A program made the position numbers and the translations under genes. From positions 18,501 to 82,500 of the forward strand of contig CAUYUJ010016065.1 of NCBI GenBank assembly GCA_963575745.1: a stretch of 64,000 nucleotides of DNA. Direction: 5' to 3'. Below, piece by piece: positions 19,306-30,690 of this stretch. Origin of the DNA: Prorocentrum cordatum (taxonomy: Eukaryota > Sar > Dinophyceae > Prorocentrales > Prorocentraceae). Below the pieces are notes generated by a model. The model made no database searches, was not told the DNA's origin, and was given only the letters and a program-made list of their open reading frames with translations. Within the stretch, counting starts at the first letter, position 1. Each line of letters starts with the position of its first letter.

Positions 19306-20412
19306 GAAATGGGTGCGGCGCCGCCATGCCAACGCAGCCACTGGGGCCTTCGGTGTGAGGGGTGTGCCGAAATGGGTGCGGCGCCGCCATGCCAACGCAG
19401 CCACTGGGGCCTTCGGTGGAGCTCCCTATGGGGCCACGAAGCGTGTGATGGGGTGTGCCGACATGGGTGCGGCGCCGCCATGCCAACGCAGCCACTGGGG
19501 CATTCGGTGGAGCTCCCCATGGGGCCACGAAACGTGTGAGGGGTGTGCCGAAATGGGCGCGGCCCCTCCATGCCAACGCAGCCACTGAGGCCTTCGGTGG
19601 GGCTCCCTATGGGGCCACGAAACGTGTGAGGGGTGTGCCGAAATGGGTGCGGCGCCGCCATGCCAACGCAGCCACAGGGGCCTTCAGTGGAGTTCCCTAT
19701 GGGGCCACGAAACGTGTGAGGGGTGTGCCGAAATGGGCGCGGCGCCACCATGCCAACGCAGCCAGTGGGGCCTTCGGTGGAACTCTCTATGGGGCCACGA
19801 AACGTGTGAGGGTGTGCCGAAATGGGTGCGGCGCCGCCATGCCAACGCAGCCACGGGGGCCTTCGGTGGAGTTCCCTATGGGGCCACGAAACGTGTAAGG
19901 GGTGTGCCGAAATGGGTGCGGCGCCGCCATGCCAACGCAGCCATTGGGGCCTTCGGTGGGGCTCCCTATGGGGCCACGAAACGTGTGAGGGGTGTGCCGA
20001 ATTTCGTGCGGCGCCGCCATGCCAACGCAGCCACTGGGGCCTTCGGTGGAGCTCCCTATGGGGCCACGAAACGTATGAGGGGTGTGCCGAAATGTGTGCG
20101 GCGCCGCCATGTCAACGCAGCCACTGAGGCCTTCGGTGGAGCTCCCTATGGGGCGCAGCCACTGGGGCCTTCGGTGGAACTCCCTATGGGGCCACGAAAC
20201 GTGTGAGGGGTGTGCCAAATTGGGTGCGGCGCCGCCATGCCAACGCAGCCACTGGGGCCTTCGGTGGAGCTCCCCATAGGGGCCACGAAACGTGTGAGGG
20301 GTGTGTTGAAATGGGTGCGGCGCCGCCATGCCAACGCAGCCACGGGGGCCTTCGGTGGAGCTCCCTATGGGGCCACGAAACGTGTGAGGGGTGTGCCGAA
20401 ATGGGTGCGGTG
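19305..20412. repeat. 90-bp satellite array B (about 12 units)
   Basis: Same unit as array A, with a truncated second unit near 19350 and a fused short unit near 20150 (GGGCGCAGCCACTGGGG), which also occurs in array A near 3335. The conserved tail follows at 20410-20510. Confidence 0.9.
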
Positions 20413-20509
20413 ACGAGGGAGGGGGCAGCGGGAGGAAGGAAGGAAGGAGTGAACGCGGGGCGCTGTCTCTTCAAAACGAGGACCCAACACCACAGGATGG
20501 TTGGGAAAA

Positions 20510-21145
20510 CATGAGATCGATAATGAGATCGATAGTGAGATCGGCAGGTGTCCCGTGGTGTCCCGTGGTGTCTCGTGGTGACCCGTTGAGTGAGATCGAT
20601 CGAGAGATCGATAAGGAGATCGATACCGAGATCAATGTGATGCCCCGAGGTGTCCCGTGATGTCCTGTGGTGTCCCACAAAATGAAAGCACTACTGAGAT
20701 CGATAATGAGATCGACAAATGTCCCGTGTGGTCCCGCGGTGTCCCGTGGTGCCCCGTTGAGTGAGATCGATAATGAGATCGATAGTGATGAGATCGATCG
20801 TGAGATCGATGTGGTGTCCCGTGGTGTCCCGAGGTGTTACATTGTGTCCTGTGATGTCCCGTTGAGTGAGATCGCTAGTGAGATCGATAGTGAGACCGAA
20901 AATGAGATCGAGAGGTATCCCGCGGTGTCCCCTGGTGTCCCGAAGTGTTCCGTGGTGTCCCGTTGAGTGAGATCGCTAGTGAGATCGATAGTGAGATCGA
21001 GTCGATCTCACTATCGATCTCACTATCGATCACCACAGGACACTTGTCGATCTGATCGACAAGTGTCCTGTGGTGTCCCACGGTATCCCGCGGTGTCCTG
21101 TGGTGTCCCGTTGAGTGAGATGGATCGTGAGATCAAGTGAGTCAG
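20510..21145. repeat. GATC/GTCCC array with hairpins, copy B right
   Basis: Counterpart of 3690-4330, including the two palindromes near 20975-21070. Confidence 0.8.
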
Positions 21146-21218
21146 ATCTTGCTTCCCCCCCCGCTCCCCCCACACAACTTCCTTTTCACCCGAAGGGCGG
21201 TCGTATAGATATCAGAGA

Positions 21219-22385
21219 GAGCGTGATCCACCGCCGCTTTACTGTGGAAAATTGCCAACCTTTTCCTCTGGAGCCCGGGGGGAAAAAAAAAGGTCGCCCC
21301 CCCCCCCTCCGAAAATCCCCCCCCCCTGCTTGACCCCTCCCCCCCCCCCCCCCTTGTCCCGCAAAAAACCCACCCCCCCCTCCCCTAACCCTCCCCCCCC
21401 CCCCCCCTCCCGCTCGAAAAACGGGGCTGGGGGTCACTACCGTTTCGAAACCCCTCCCCCCCCCCCCCCCCTCCGGATCCTGAAAACCGGGGGTCACACC
21501 GGTTTCGAACCCCCCCCCCCCCCTACTCACCGCCAGCAAACGACTCCCGGTCCCCACCACCGTCCGCATCACATCCCCCACTGGTGTTCCCAGCACCACT
21601 GTCCTCACCACCGCTGTCCCCACTGGTTCCACCACCGCCCCTACTGTCCCCACCAGTGGCCCCACCACTGTCGCACTGTCCCCGCTGTCCCCAGAACTGT
21701 TCCCACCACGGTTCCACTCTCCCCACTGTCTCCACGGCCCCAACCACTGCCCTACTATCCCCACTGTCCCACCGACTCCGCCGCTGTCCCACTGAGCTGT
21801 CCCACTGTTCCCACCACTGTCCCCACTGTCCCCATCACTGTCCCCACTGTACCACTGTCCCATTGTCCCACCGCCGTCCTCGCCACCACCTTCACCACTG
21901 TCCCCACCACCATTGTACCCTCCACTGTCCCATTGTTTCCACCTCATTCCCACTGTGCCCACACCACTGTCACCACCACCGCCGTCCCCACCACTGTCCA
22001 CTGTCCCCCCTGTTCCCACCATTGTCCTCACCACTGTCCCCACCACTACCGGCCCTCTACTGTCCCACTGTCCCCTCACCACTGTCCCCATTGTTCCCAC
22101 CACTGTCCCACTGTCCCACTGTCCCCACCACTGTCCCGCTGTCCCCTCGCCACTGTCCCACCAACACCGTCCCCACCTCTGTCCGCACCCCCACTCGGTT
22201 CTCGAGGAGGGGGGGGGGGGTTCGAACCGGTAGTGACCCCCCCCACCCTGTCACGATGGAGCTGGGGGGGGGGGCGAGGGGAGGGGTTCGAACCGGTAGT
22301 GACCCCCCCGGTTTTCTGGATGGGGGGGGGGGGGGAGGTTGGACAGACCGGTAGGACCCCCCCCCGGTCTTCCGCCAGCAGCGGT
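21219..22385. mobile_element. C-rich inverted-repeat element, copy 1
   Basis: Starts GAGCGTGATCCACCGCCGCT, then poly-C blocks separated by TCACTACCGGTTCGAA-type motifs, then about 650 bp of CCCCACTGTCCCACC minisatellite, then poly-G blocks with the reverse-complement motifs, ending CCGCCAGCAGCGGT. The right terminus is degraded relative to copy 2. It sits exactly at the end of duplication copy B and is absent at the end of copy A. Confidence 0.75.
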
Positions 22386-22399
22386 TATTTCTCGCTATT

Positions 22400-22439
<40 letters not shown>

Positions 22440-22455
22440 ATATATATATATATGT
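22400..22455. repeat. (TA)n microsatellite
   Basis: TA run with two TCTA interruptions. Confidence 0.95.
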
Positions 22456-22990
22456 GCAAGTGTTTCGCGAATTGATGCCGGGTCGTTTTCAAAATGTTGC
22501 TCTCGCCCTAGCGCCGCGCACATTCGATTTAAGATGTGTGAGAGTTTCACGGATTGATGGCGGTTCCTTTTCAATTTTCAAAATGAGGCTATCGCTCTAA
22601 CGCCGCGCACACTCGTTGAATGGTAAAGATTTCACTGGTTCTCACGGCCCCCGAACCGGAGATGATGTTTTGGGGCGATTCGGGATGGTCATGGAGCAAC
22701 AGTCACATGATTCGCAGAGTTGAAGTCCCAGGAATGGCGTTCTGGCACGAATCACGACCGCCAAGACGCAATAGTCAGGTTCACTCGTGGCGTTGAGGTC
22801 CTGAGAATGGTGTTTTGGCACGCTTCAGGATTTTCACACGATTGTTCCCCAACGGGACACTTCCCTCAGTGGAACTGAACCTTTGTACGGGCCTCAGAGA
22901 AAGGAAGCATGGAGGGAGGGTGGATTCCAACATCCTAGATGGGTTTTGGATTTGCACTGGTCCTCCTCCTCCTCCTCCTCATCATCATCC
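22456..22990 (+). repeat. Dispersed 0.5-kb repeat, copy 2
   Basis: Same order of motifs as 10740-11285: tandem CACGGATTGATGGCGG/TTTTCAAAATG units, then ACTCGTGGCGTTG, GAATGGTGTTTTGGC, ATTCCAACATCC and a terminal TCC tract. It has diverged visibly from copy 1. Confidence 0.75.
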
Positions 22991-23251
22991 TCCTCTTCCT
23001 TCCCTCGCCCCCACGTGGGCCCCAGGGATGGCCCGAAGAGGCCCTCCAAGGCCACCCCCTTGCTCCCAGAGATCTCTCCGTTCACCCTGGTTGCCCGCTT
23101 TGTTTCACTACTGTTTCTTCGTCCCTTTTCTCGTCAACTCTCATGAGCAAGGTTTCCGAGTAGGCTGGTGGGCATACGCGAACCGTGAAGAGTTTTCTGG
23201 CGGGCTCTCTGGGCGACAGGTGTTGAACAATATGAGTGTACATATACGCAT

Positions 23252-23312
23252 GTAGGGGGCCACATGCGAACCCTACCCCTACCCCCCACGATTTCTGGCA
23301 TGTGGCCCCCTA
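23252..23312. mobile_element. M6 mini-foldback, copy 1
   Basis: Ends TAGGGGGCCACATGC and GCATGTGGCCCCCTA are inverted; the flanking TACATATA-like sequence extends the palindrome. The middle, CCCCACGATTTCTG, is shared with 34090-34168. Confidence 0.7.
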
Positions 23313-23469
23313 ACATGTACACATATACTGTGCTTGGGCCGCCAGTTGCCACTGGGTGGTGGACAAACGCAGCACTGCAGAGAGGAGATGCTCCTGGCCC
23401 CGTGCGTGCGCACCGTCCCTCCGCCCCTCGCTCGCTCAGAGCCTGCGGGGGGAGCGGCCCCCAGGACGA

Positions 23470-23675
23470 CGAGGGCACCCAGGGAGGACGACGAGGGAGA
23501 AGAGGAGGACGACGAGGGAGAAGAGGAGGACGACGAGGACGACGAGGGAGAAGAGGAGGACGACGAGGGAGAAGAAGGGACGACGAGGACGACGAGGGAG
23601 AAGAGGAGGACGACGAGGGAGAAGAGGAGGACGACAAGGACGACGAGGGAGAAGAGGAGGACGAGGCCAAGGGGC
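23470..23675. repeat. GACGAGGGAGAAGAGGAG minisatellite
   Basis: Units of GACGACGAGGGAGAAGAGG repeat irregularly. One frame reads as an acidic DDEGEEE repeat. No support for a real acidic protein was found. Confidence 0.8.
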
Positions 23676-23794
23676 AAAGCGGCGACGACGGCCACGGAGC
23701 GCAGAGGCACGGCGCACGCGGGAGGAAGGGCGTGGCGAGGGGAGACGACGGGCGCCGACGAGACACAGACGAACGGACGGGGAACACATCGGCT

Positions 23795-23914
23795 TGCCGT
23801 CGCTCGGACGTCCATTTCCCGTGCACTTTTCGTGCGTGCTTCTTTCGCTCGATGATCCAGGATGTTCCTCAAGGGTCCCCGCCGAGAAAAAAATACGCAC
23901 GTCCGAGCGATGCC
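23795..23914. mobile_element. M5 MITE-like element, copy 1
   Basis: Inverted ends: GTCGCTCGGACGT on the left and ACGTCCGAGCGATGCC on the right. The interior has GATCCAGGATGTTCCTC. Copies at 58673-58799 and 58902-59027. Confidence 0.8.
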
Positions 23915-24370
23915 AGGTCGGGGGCCCCCGCGTGCTTCAGACCAGAGGAACGCAGATCTGGGTGTGCACTGCCCGCTGCCCCCGGGCAGGCCACCCTCCC
24001 GAGGCCGGCAGCGGCGCGCACGCCCCTGCTGGCGTCGGCCGGGGAGAGGCGCACAGAGGCCGCCCCGGGGCTCCCGGGGTGGGCTCTGGCCGCGGCGTGC
24101 GCGGGCGCGCACATCAGACAGGCGCGTTCCACGACTCGCAGATGAAACTACTCGCAGATGGTCTGGATCCGCCATGGGGGATCTGCGATGCACCACATCG
24201 CTGTGGACGTGCATGTGCTTCGGACGCTTGCGAGCAGGCGCTTTTTGCGAGCCGTGGAACGCGCTCGGCGACGCACCGATCCCGCCGCCCGAGGGTCCCC
24301 GACCCCGAGCTCGTTCGCCAGCGACACCACGTGGTCCACGAGGTGGCTCCACTGGTCGTCCTGCGCGGCA
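23915..24370. other. GC-rich stretch, no gene recognised
   Basis: Several frames are open, but none matched a known family. Confidence 0.45.
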
Positions 24371-24374
24371 CCAT

Positions 24375-24490
24375 CAAGAAGAGGAGGAGGAGGAGGAGGA
24401 GGGAAAGGAGGAGGAGGAGGAGGAGGAGGAGGAGGAGGAGGAGGGGGAGGGGGAGGCAGAGGAGGAGGAAGATGAGGAGGAGGAGGGGCC
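24375..24490. repeat. (GGA)n microsatellite
   Basis: AGG/GGA tract. Confidence 0.95.
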
Positions 24491-24689
24491 TGCTCAATCA
24501 AAGGGGGGGAGGGGAGGGAACTAGACCTGGCAGCGGCGGTGCGCTGCCGACAAGAGCGGCGACAGAGATTTCGAGCGCGCACGGGCCATGGGCGGGGCGG
24601 GGCCATCGGGCCCTCGTCGGCGATGAGCGGGCGGTCGGAAGTCGAGGCGTCCCCCCGGGAGCCTGCCCACACCGAACGATGCTCCAGAC

Positions 24690-24860
24690 CTCCCGGGTCA
24701 CAAGTCGGCCATCCGGCCGCCGTGCGGGACACCCCGGGCAACCACGGAACGCTCTCGGCGAGGCGCAGCTGCCGGAAGGCGAAGGCATCCCGAGGCTGGA
24801 AAGCCGCCGACGCCCAGCGAAGACGCCTGGAGACCTCGAGCCTCGAACCTTCGCTCCTCC
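24690..24860. repeat. M12 dispersed repeat, copy 1
   Basis: Contains CGGGACACCCCGGGCAACC, TCTCGGCGAGGCGCAGCTGC, GAGGCTGGAAAGCCGCCGA and CTCGAGCCTCGAACC. Related segments lie at 54478-54580 (inverted), 58078-58270 and 62590-62800. Confidence 0.7.
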
Positions 24861-24958
24861 CTGTCGTTTGGCACTCAGGGGCAAATGCACACCCCCCCTG
24901 GGCCAGTCCTGAAAGCCGGATACGTGGGTCTAACGCAGATGGATTCGCGGAGCGGAGC

Positions 24959-25304
24959 GCACACACACACACACACAAAAAAACAACATGCATACATACA
25001 TACATACATACCTACCTACCTACCTACATACATACATACATACATACATACATCCATACCTACATGCATGCATGCATGCATGCATACATACATGCATATA
25101 CATGCATACATACATACATACATACATACAGATATATCTGCATACATACATACATACATACATACAGACAGACAGACAGACAGACATACATACATACATA
25201 CACATATCCATACATACATACATACACACATACATACACATTCATACATATACATACATACATACATATACATACACACACATATACATATACATACACA
25301 TATG

Positions 25305-25354
<50 letters not shown>

Positions 25355-25361
25355 CATACAC

Positions 25362-25407
<46 letters not shown>

Positions 25408-25575
25408 GCATACATATACATGCATGCATGCATACATACATACATACATACATATACATACAGACAAAAACACATATATATATATATATAAATATAGATG
25501 CACACATGTATGAATATATATATGTATATGTATGTATGTGTATGAATGTATGTTTATGTAGTATTGCGCTAGTGG
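24959..25575. repeat. (ACAT)n/(CATATA)n compound microsatellite
   Basis: About 600 bp of CATA, TGCA, CAGA and TATACA runs. Repeating IHTYIH and MYVCMY frames are artefacts. Confidence 0.95.
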
Positions 25576-25794
25576 GTGCCTTCATGTAATAATATGTTCG
25601 ATAGATGCAAGATGTTTGCGCGGGGATGCAGTTGTGCAGCTTCTTTCACTCCTGCATTATGTCGTGCCCCGCTCCACAATAGTTGCGTGCTGTCGCACGC
25701 ATGCTACATCATGCACGGATGCCCCTCTCACCGCCGACCAATCTGCGCCAGACACACTACTCCAGCTTAGACATCCCCTAGCGATAACGAGGGT

Positions 25795-25935
25795 TTCAGG
25801 TGGAGGGGAGGAGAGGGCTGGGTGAGAGGGGAGGAGAGGGGGGGGGCAGGGAGGGGGTAGGGGGGAGAATGGGGGAGAGGGAGGCGGGAGAGGGGGGGAG
25901 GGGGCGGAGAGGGAGGGGGAGGGGGCAGGTCACGT
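25795..25935. repeat. GGGGAGAGG G-rich tract
   Basis: Irregular GGGAGGGG runs with potential for G-quadruplex formation on the plus strand. Confidence 0.7.
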
Positions 25936-27180
25936 CACGGTTCGCGCCGGCGCCGCCTGGGAATGCCTGAGAATGCTCGTTCCCAGAAGGCGCTGGCGCG
26001 CATCGTGTCGCGACCAGGGCGGGGGGCGAAGCAGGTCACAGGCCCTACCGCTTCCCAAAGTGCACTGATCGCGTCTCGGGGGGACGTGGCCGAGAGAAAG
26101 GCCCTCCGCAAACGAACGCCAACCATTGGGAACCGGCTCTTTGCTTCTTTTCCTGTCGCGTGCTCGCCTTTCGTCTCCGCGCAACTCTTTGGGGCTCAAG
26201 CTGTTGCCGCTGAGCCTGGCGCACTCTCCACCCCCGAGCCACACCGGCGTGGGCCGGCGTCTCCCGAACGACGCTCTGGCGAGCTGCGACAGCGGCGCTG
26301 GCCCTCTCGCTCCTGGGAGAAACTCGGATCTACGAGCTGCACATGGGGTCATCTCTTCTGGCCCCGTCGGGTTCGGTGGACGCCACCGAGAGGCACACGC
26401 GGGAGAGCCCGCGATTGCCATCCTACGAGACGCTGGACAACTTCATGACTTCGCGTCACCGAAGGGACCAAATGTGCAGGAATCTGGGGAACGGCAACGG
26501 CGAGATGGTGCTGATGGTCATGGGGCTGTATCCCAAATAGAAAGGCGACACCCACCGGATCTACGTCCGCCCCAATCGCTCCTTGGCGGCGGTCGACAGC
26601 AAGGAGCGAAGACAAGGACACCCAACAACCCAAACGCGGACTTCTCAGCCCTGTCGGCGGACGGGAAGAGTACCGCAGTGAAAAGTGCCACCGAGAAGCA
26701 AATGGAAGTCTAGCAAGGCTGGTCAAAGCTAATAACGGTCGTGCAGTATTTTCGCTCTGGCTTGGCCTGGATCTGGACCACGTGGTCGCGGGAGCTTCAA
26801 TCTTCTTCGTCTGGAGTTTGGCCATTTACGTCAGGGCCTTAAGGTGGGCGACGTGGCTGGTCGAGAAGATGGGCGACGCGGGATACGCGATGCCGGAGGT
26901 GAGCGGCTTCAGGGCATACCTGCACGACCTCTATGGCTGGACCTGGGTCAGAGTACCATCCTCCAACAGCGGTCAAACTGAGGAACACTCGAGGGTACCC
27001 TCCAACACCAAGATGCACAATCACATCCAGCACACACACAAGAAGAGCACTAGGGTACCGTCTTCGGGCGGACCTCGATCTTACACCTCGGCCCGACATT
27101 TAGGAGGCAACTTCTGGGAGGTCTTCGCCGGAAGGATTAAGGAGGATTCAGCCCCATTTGGGAGCTGTTACGCCGGAGTG
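25936..27180. other. Low-repeat region, no gene recognised
   Basis: This is one of the least repetitive stretches in the window. A frame at 26782-27120 has a hydrophobic start and AYLHDLYGWTWV but matches nothing known; a short frame at 26343-26540 is also anonymous. Three GGGTACC-containing units (AGAGTACC, AGGGTACC, AGGGTACCG) recur between 26949 and 27060. Confidence 0.4.
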
Positions 27181-27290
27181 GGCCTCGGATTAAGCGGGAT
27201 TAAGCCAGAACAAGCGGGAGCAAGCGGGATTAAGCCGGATTCGGCGGGATTCGGCGGGATTAAGCTGGATCAAGCCCGATTTCTGACCAG
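27180..27290. repeat. GCGGGATTAAGC short tandem repeat
   Basis: Units of GGGATTAAGC and GGATTCGGC recur about eight times. Confidence 0.75.
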
Positions 27291-27419
27291 GACAAAATCC
27301 GCCGACCCCTTGGGTCATCGGCGTGTGAGATGCTTCCCCCTCCCCAAACCCCTCCCCCGGGAACCCGGTCCGGTCGATTTGGAGGGGGGGGGGGTGCCGA
27401 CCACGAGCGACTCACGACG

Positions 27420-28135
27420 CTCTTCCGGGCCCAAAAGGGCCCAAATACGGGCCAAAAAGGCCCCAAGAGGCCTCCCAGACGTTCCAAGAGGCCCCCAGAC
27501 GCCCCAAGAGACCGCCTATACGCTTTAAGAAGCGCCCAAGAGGCCCCAAGAGGCTTCCAAGACGCCCCACGAAGGCTCCAAGACGCCCGAAGAGACCTCC
27601 AAGACGCCCCAAGAGACCTCCAAGAGGCCCCCGAGGCCGCCCCAAGAGGCCAAAATCGTTGATTTTCATTGTTTTTTTTCAATGTTTTCGTCATTTTCGC
27701 TTTTTCGGCCTTCCGACGCTCCAAGACAGCCCAAGAAACTCCCAAGACTGCTCCAAGACGGCACAAGAGGCCTCCACGACGCCCCCAAGACGGCCCAAGA
27801 GAGCCCCCAGACGGCCCAAGAGCCGCCCAAGGCGGCCCAAGAGAGCCCCCAGACGGCCCAAGAGCCGCCCAAGACGGCCCAAGAACCTCCCGGAAACGGG
27901 CCTAAGAGGGGCCCCAGAGAGAGAGAGACCACGCACCGGAAAACCCAGCCTTACGCCCCAAGAGGCCCCCAGGAGGCCCCACGAGGCCCCAAAGAGGCCC
28001 CAAGAACCCCCCAAAAGGCCCCCCAGACGTTCCAAGAGGCGCCCAAGAAGCCACAAAGAGGCCCCAAAACGGCCCCCAAGAGCCTTCGAAACTGCTCCAA
28101 GAGGCCCGCGAGAAGCCCCCCCGCAAGATCCCATC
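27420..28135. repeat. CCAAGAGGCC minisatellite with AT-rich insert
   Basis: Two minisatellite stretches flank an AT-rich insert (about 27656-27720) that ends TTCCGACGCTCCAAGACAG, the same junction seen near 5180 and 6300. Confidence 0.85.
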
Positions 28136-28199
28136 GGACATCTCCGAACACACCGGTTTTTCGAGTCGCGCCCAGCCCCATAACCCGGAGCCTCATCTC

Positions 28200-28290
28200 A
28201 GTGTCCCCCTCCTCCTCCTCGTCCTCCTCCTCCTACACTTCCTCCTCGTTCCCCTCCTCCTCCTCTTCCTGTCCCGCTTCAGCTCATCCT
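28200..28290. repeat. (TCC)n microsatellite
   Basis: CTC/TCC tract just beyond the stop codon of the minus-strand Cys-rich ORF. Confidence 0.9.
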
Positions 28291-28383
28291 CGCCGATGTT
28301 TCTCCCCCCCATTTTCCGCCTCACCCCCCATCCTCCTCTTCCCGTCCTCCCTTTTCTGTCCAGTACGCGCAACCGATTGGGCA

Positions 28384-28821
28384 TCATTTGCACGTCTTGC
28401 ACTTTAGGGTGCCCTTCTTTGCGTCGCGCGGGACATTGTGCGGGTCGGGGAACGCCGACTTTGGTAGTCCTCTCTTGCACGCGCCGCTGCACTGATAAGC
28501 CTTGCAACTGCGCGCTGTGAACCCGAGTTCCTCGCAGCTTCTGCACACCACTTTAGCTCCTTTCGCCGCTCGATGATGTTCCACTTGCTTCTGCTTCAAA
28601 TGTTTCGTGTCCGAGAACGCGCCTTTGCACGCCGCGCACGTCAGCGGCTTCGCGTCCGCCTCTGCTTTCCGCTTGCGATTCTCTGCATCCGCCTTCTCGT
28701 TCCGCCCACCCTTCTCGTTGCGGGCGCACGCCCTGCAAAGCCTCTCCGACGCATCTTTCGAGTCGTACTGGTTCGCCGCCACTTCCGCCTCCGTCGTCCG
28801 AGATTGCCTCCAAAAAAACAA
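28384..28821 (-). CDS. Cys-rich multi-zinc-knuckle protein, probably C-terminal exon
   Basis: The frame gives about 145 residues to a TGA stop. It has five Cys pairs at regular spacing: LCRACARN, LTCAACKGAF, VVCRSCEELGF, YQCSGACKRG and the C-terminal LKCKTCK. A charged Glu/Lys linker lies after the first pair. The pattern of short Cys pairs, each followed by an aromatic or Lys residue, resembles Stc1-like Cys-rich proteins that are abundant in dinoflagellates; zinc binding is likely, function unknown. There is no credible ATG at the 5' end, so the segment is probably the last exon, starting after an AG near 28800. The GC content and lack of stops support coding. Confidence 0.65.
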   Translation of the reverse strand: MFFWRQSRTTEAEVAANQYDSKDASERLCRACARNEKGGRNEKADAENRKRKAEADAKPLTCAACKGAFSDTKHLKQKQVEHHRAAKGAKVVCRSCEELGFTARSCKAYQCSGACKRGLPKSAFPDPHNVPRDAKKGTLKCKTCK

Positions 28822-28829
28822 GGGGTCGG

Positions 28830-29770
28830 CGGTGTGGCGTAAGCCTACAGAATCAGAATTTGACCTCCCAGGAGTTGCATCTAAACGACATTACTTGGGC
28901 ATGTCGATGGAGCTGCCCATCCTGGCGGGATCCTTGCTCTTCAATGCGTGGCCCGTGCTCCAGAGCTCGCGTGGCCACCGCTCCCCTCTCCGCCTGGTTT
29001 TTCGAGTCGCCGGCAGCCGGCGACGCGGACGGCGACGGGAAAGCGGGCACTGCGGTGGCCTCGTCCGATTTCGGAAGCCGCGAAGGAATTCAAGGAGATG
29101 AAAAGCACAACCCGCTGGTCGGAAGAGAAGGGGCAGAAGCGTGAAAAGAGGAAGGCTCTGGAACTAGATGCCAAGATCGGGCTCCCGCACGCAGCTTCAA
29201 TCCCCAACCCCCCGAGCCGAGGCAAACGCGGCCCGGGAGTCTCGAAAGCTCCCCGACGACCAAAGCAGGCCCCACCACGCACCCAAGACGGTCCAAGACT
29301 AACCCGAATACCTCACATAAAATTCCAGGACGCCTAAGATGGGTCGCAGCCGCACCCAAAAGGGCTTCAAGAGCCCTCCATAGAGATGGCCCCAAAAAAT
29401 TGCCCAACTCCCGCAAGCAAACATACACGTGTAGACTATCCGACTCAACCGTCACGGCGCTGACAACCTGTCCACAGGCTCCCGTGGGCATGGGGAACGA
29501 ATTAAAATCAAAGGGGTCGGCAGATGTGGCCTAAGCCTTGAATCCACGTCCGGAGGTGACGTGTTGCCGGAGGCAGGTCCGCGGAGGCTACAATGCAACG
29601 TATCCTATGTATGCAATGATTGCATAATTGCTACATATTGTTTTGGGTTACATTATTATGTACCCCCCCTAACCCCCCCCAGGGGCCACGCCACTTCCGC
29701 CGACCCAAAGTGGCCCCTCCCTCCTGCGCCTCAAAAACCCACCGAAACCTATAGAAAATCAATGAGTTGG
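28830..29770. other. Low-repeat region, no gene recognised
   Basis: If the Cys-rich gene has upstream exons they should lie here, but none was identified. Two similar strings AGGGGTCGGC..GTGGC(C/G)TAAGCC occur at 28823 and 29512, suggesting a small direct repeat. Confidence 0.4.
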
Positions 29771-29774
29771 GCCT

Positions 29775-30690
29775 GATGGCCCTCTTGGGGCCCAACAAGG
29801 CCTCAAGACGGATCGAGATGGCCCCAACAAAGACCCCAAGACGCCCCAAAACGGCCCCCAGAGGACCCCCAAGAGCACCTCGAGAAACCAAAAACCATTG
29901 ATTTTCCAACAGATTTCAGCGTTCCCGCCTATTTCGACTCTCAGAGGTTCAGGACAGCTGAAACAGCCTCCGAAGTGGCCCCCAGAAGGCCCAAGAAGCC
30001 CTCAAGAGGGCCCCAGAACGGCCCAAGAGGGCCACCAGACAGCCCCAAGAGGCCCCCAAGACGGCCCAAGAGTACCCCAAGACAGTCTCCGAAGGGACCA
30101 GACAGTGCAATAGCGCCTCCAAGACGCCCACACGGGGCCCCAAGAGGTCCCCAAGAGGCCTCCCAGTGGCCCCCAAGAGGCCTCCCAGACGCCCCCGCGA
30201 GTACCAGAGAGGCCCCAAAGAGGCCTCCAAGGGGCCCCCAAGAAATTCCCAAAGGCCCGACAACGACTGGACTGTACGTGCTCCGGACGTGCACACCGCG
30301 AAGCGAGAGGAATCCACGTCCGAAGTGAAGTGTCCAAAAGCCTTCAAGATGGTCCAAGAGGGCACCACAAGGACCCCCAAGAGCGCCTCCAGAGGCCAAA
30401 ATCATTGATTTCCGTAGGTTCTTGACAGATCTTCACGTTCGTCTCTATTCATCCTTGGAGGTCCATGACGGCCCAAGCAGCCTCCGAAATGGTCCCAGGA
30501 CGGCCCCAGAGGCCCCCAAGAGGATCCCAAGACGGCCCCAAGACGGCACAATGAGGCACCCAGGAGTCCAACAGGCCCCCAAGACGGCCCAAGAAGACCA
30601 AAGAGAGCCCGAAGGCGGCCTCGAGAGGCTCACAAGATGGCCTCCGAAGGAGCCAAACGGCGCAAGAGCGCTCCAAGACGGCCCAAGACG
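29775..30690. repeat. CCAAGAGGCC minisatellite, three blocks
   Basis: Blocks are separated by AT-richer spacers (29890-29960 and 30395-30465). Both spacers begin AAAANCATTGATTTYC and include TTTCAGCGTTC or TCTTCACGTTC, so the spacer itself is a repeat. Confidence 0.8.

Larger units (their letters stand above)
17457..21215. repeat. Segmental duplication, copy B
   Basis: Matches 1-4407 in order and orientation. It lacks the 273-bp segment (single TTTAAA at 17774-17779) and about 240 bp before the satellite. The spliced-leader-like string, TCC tract, TCCG/GTCCC run, GATC arrays, satellite and terminal hairpins are all present. Confidence 0.9.

Noticed and set aside
23334-23855. Acidic DDEGEEE repeat protein
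   Set aside because: It arises from a GACGAGGGAGAAGAG minisatellite; alternative frames give equally long basic repeats, and no flanking domain was recognised.
24539-25589. IHTYIH / MYVCMY repeat proteins
   Set aside because: They come from the (ACAT)n microsatellite and are open in several frames on both strands.
26782-27528. 248-residue ORF with a hydrophobic N terminus
   Set aside because: No family recognised; its second half reads through tandem GGGATTAAGC units and the CCAAGAGGCC minisatellite.
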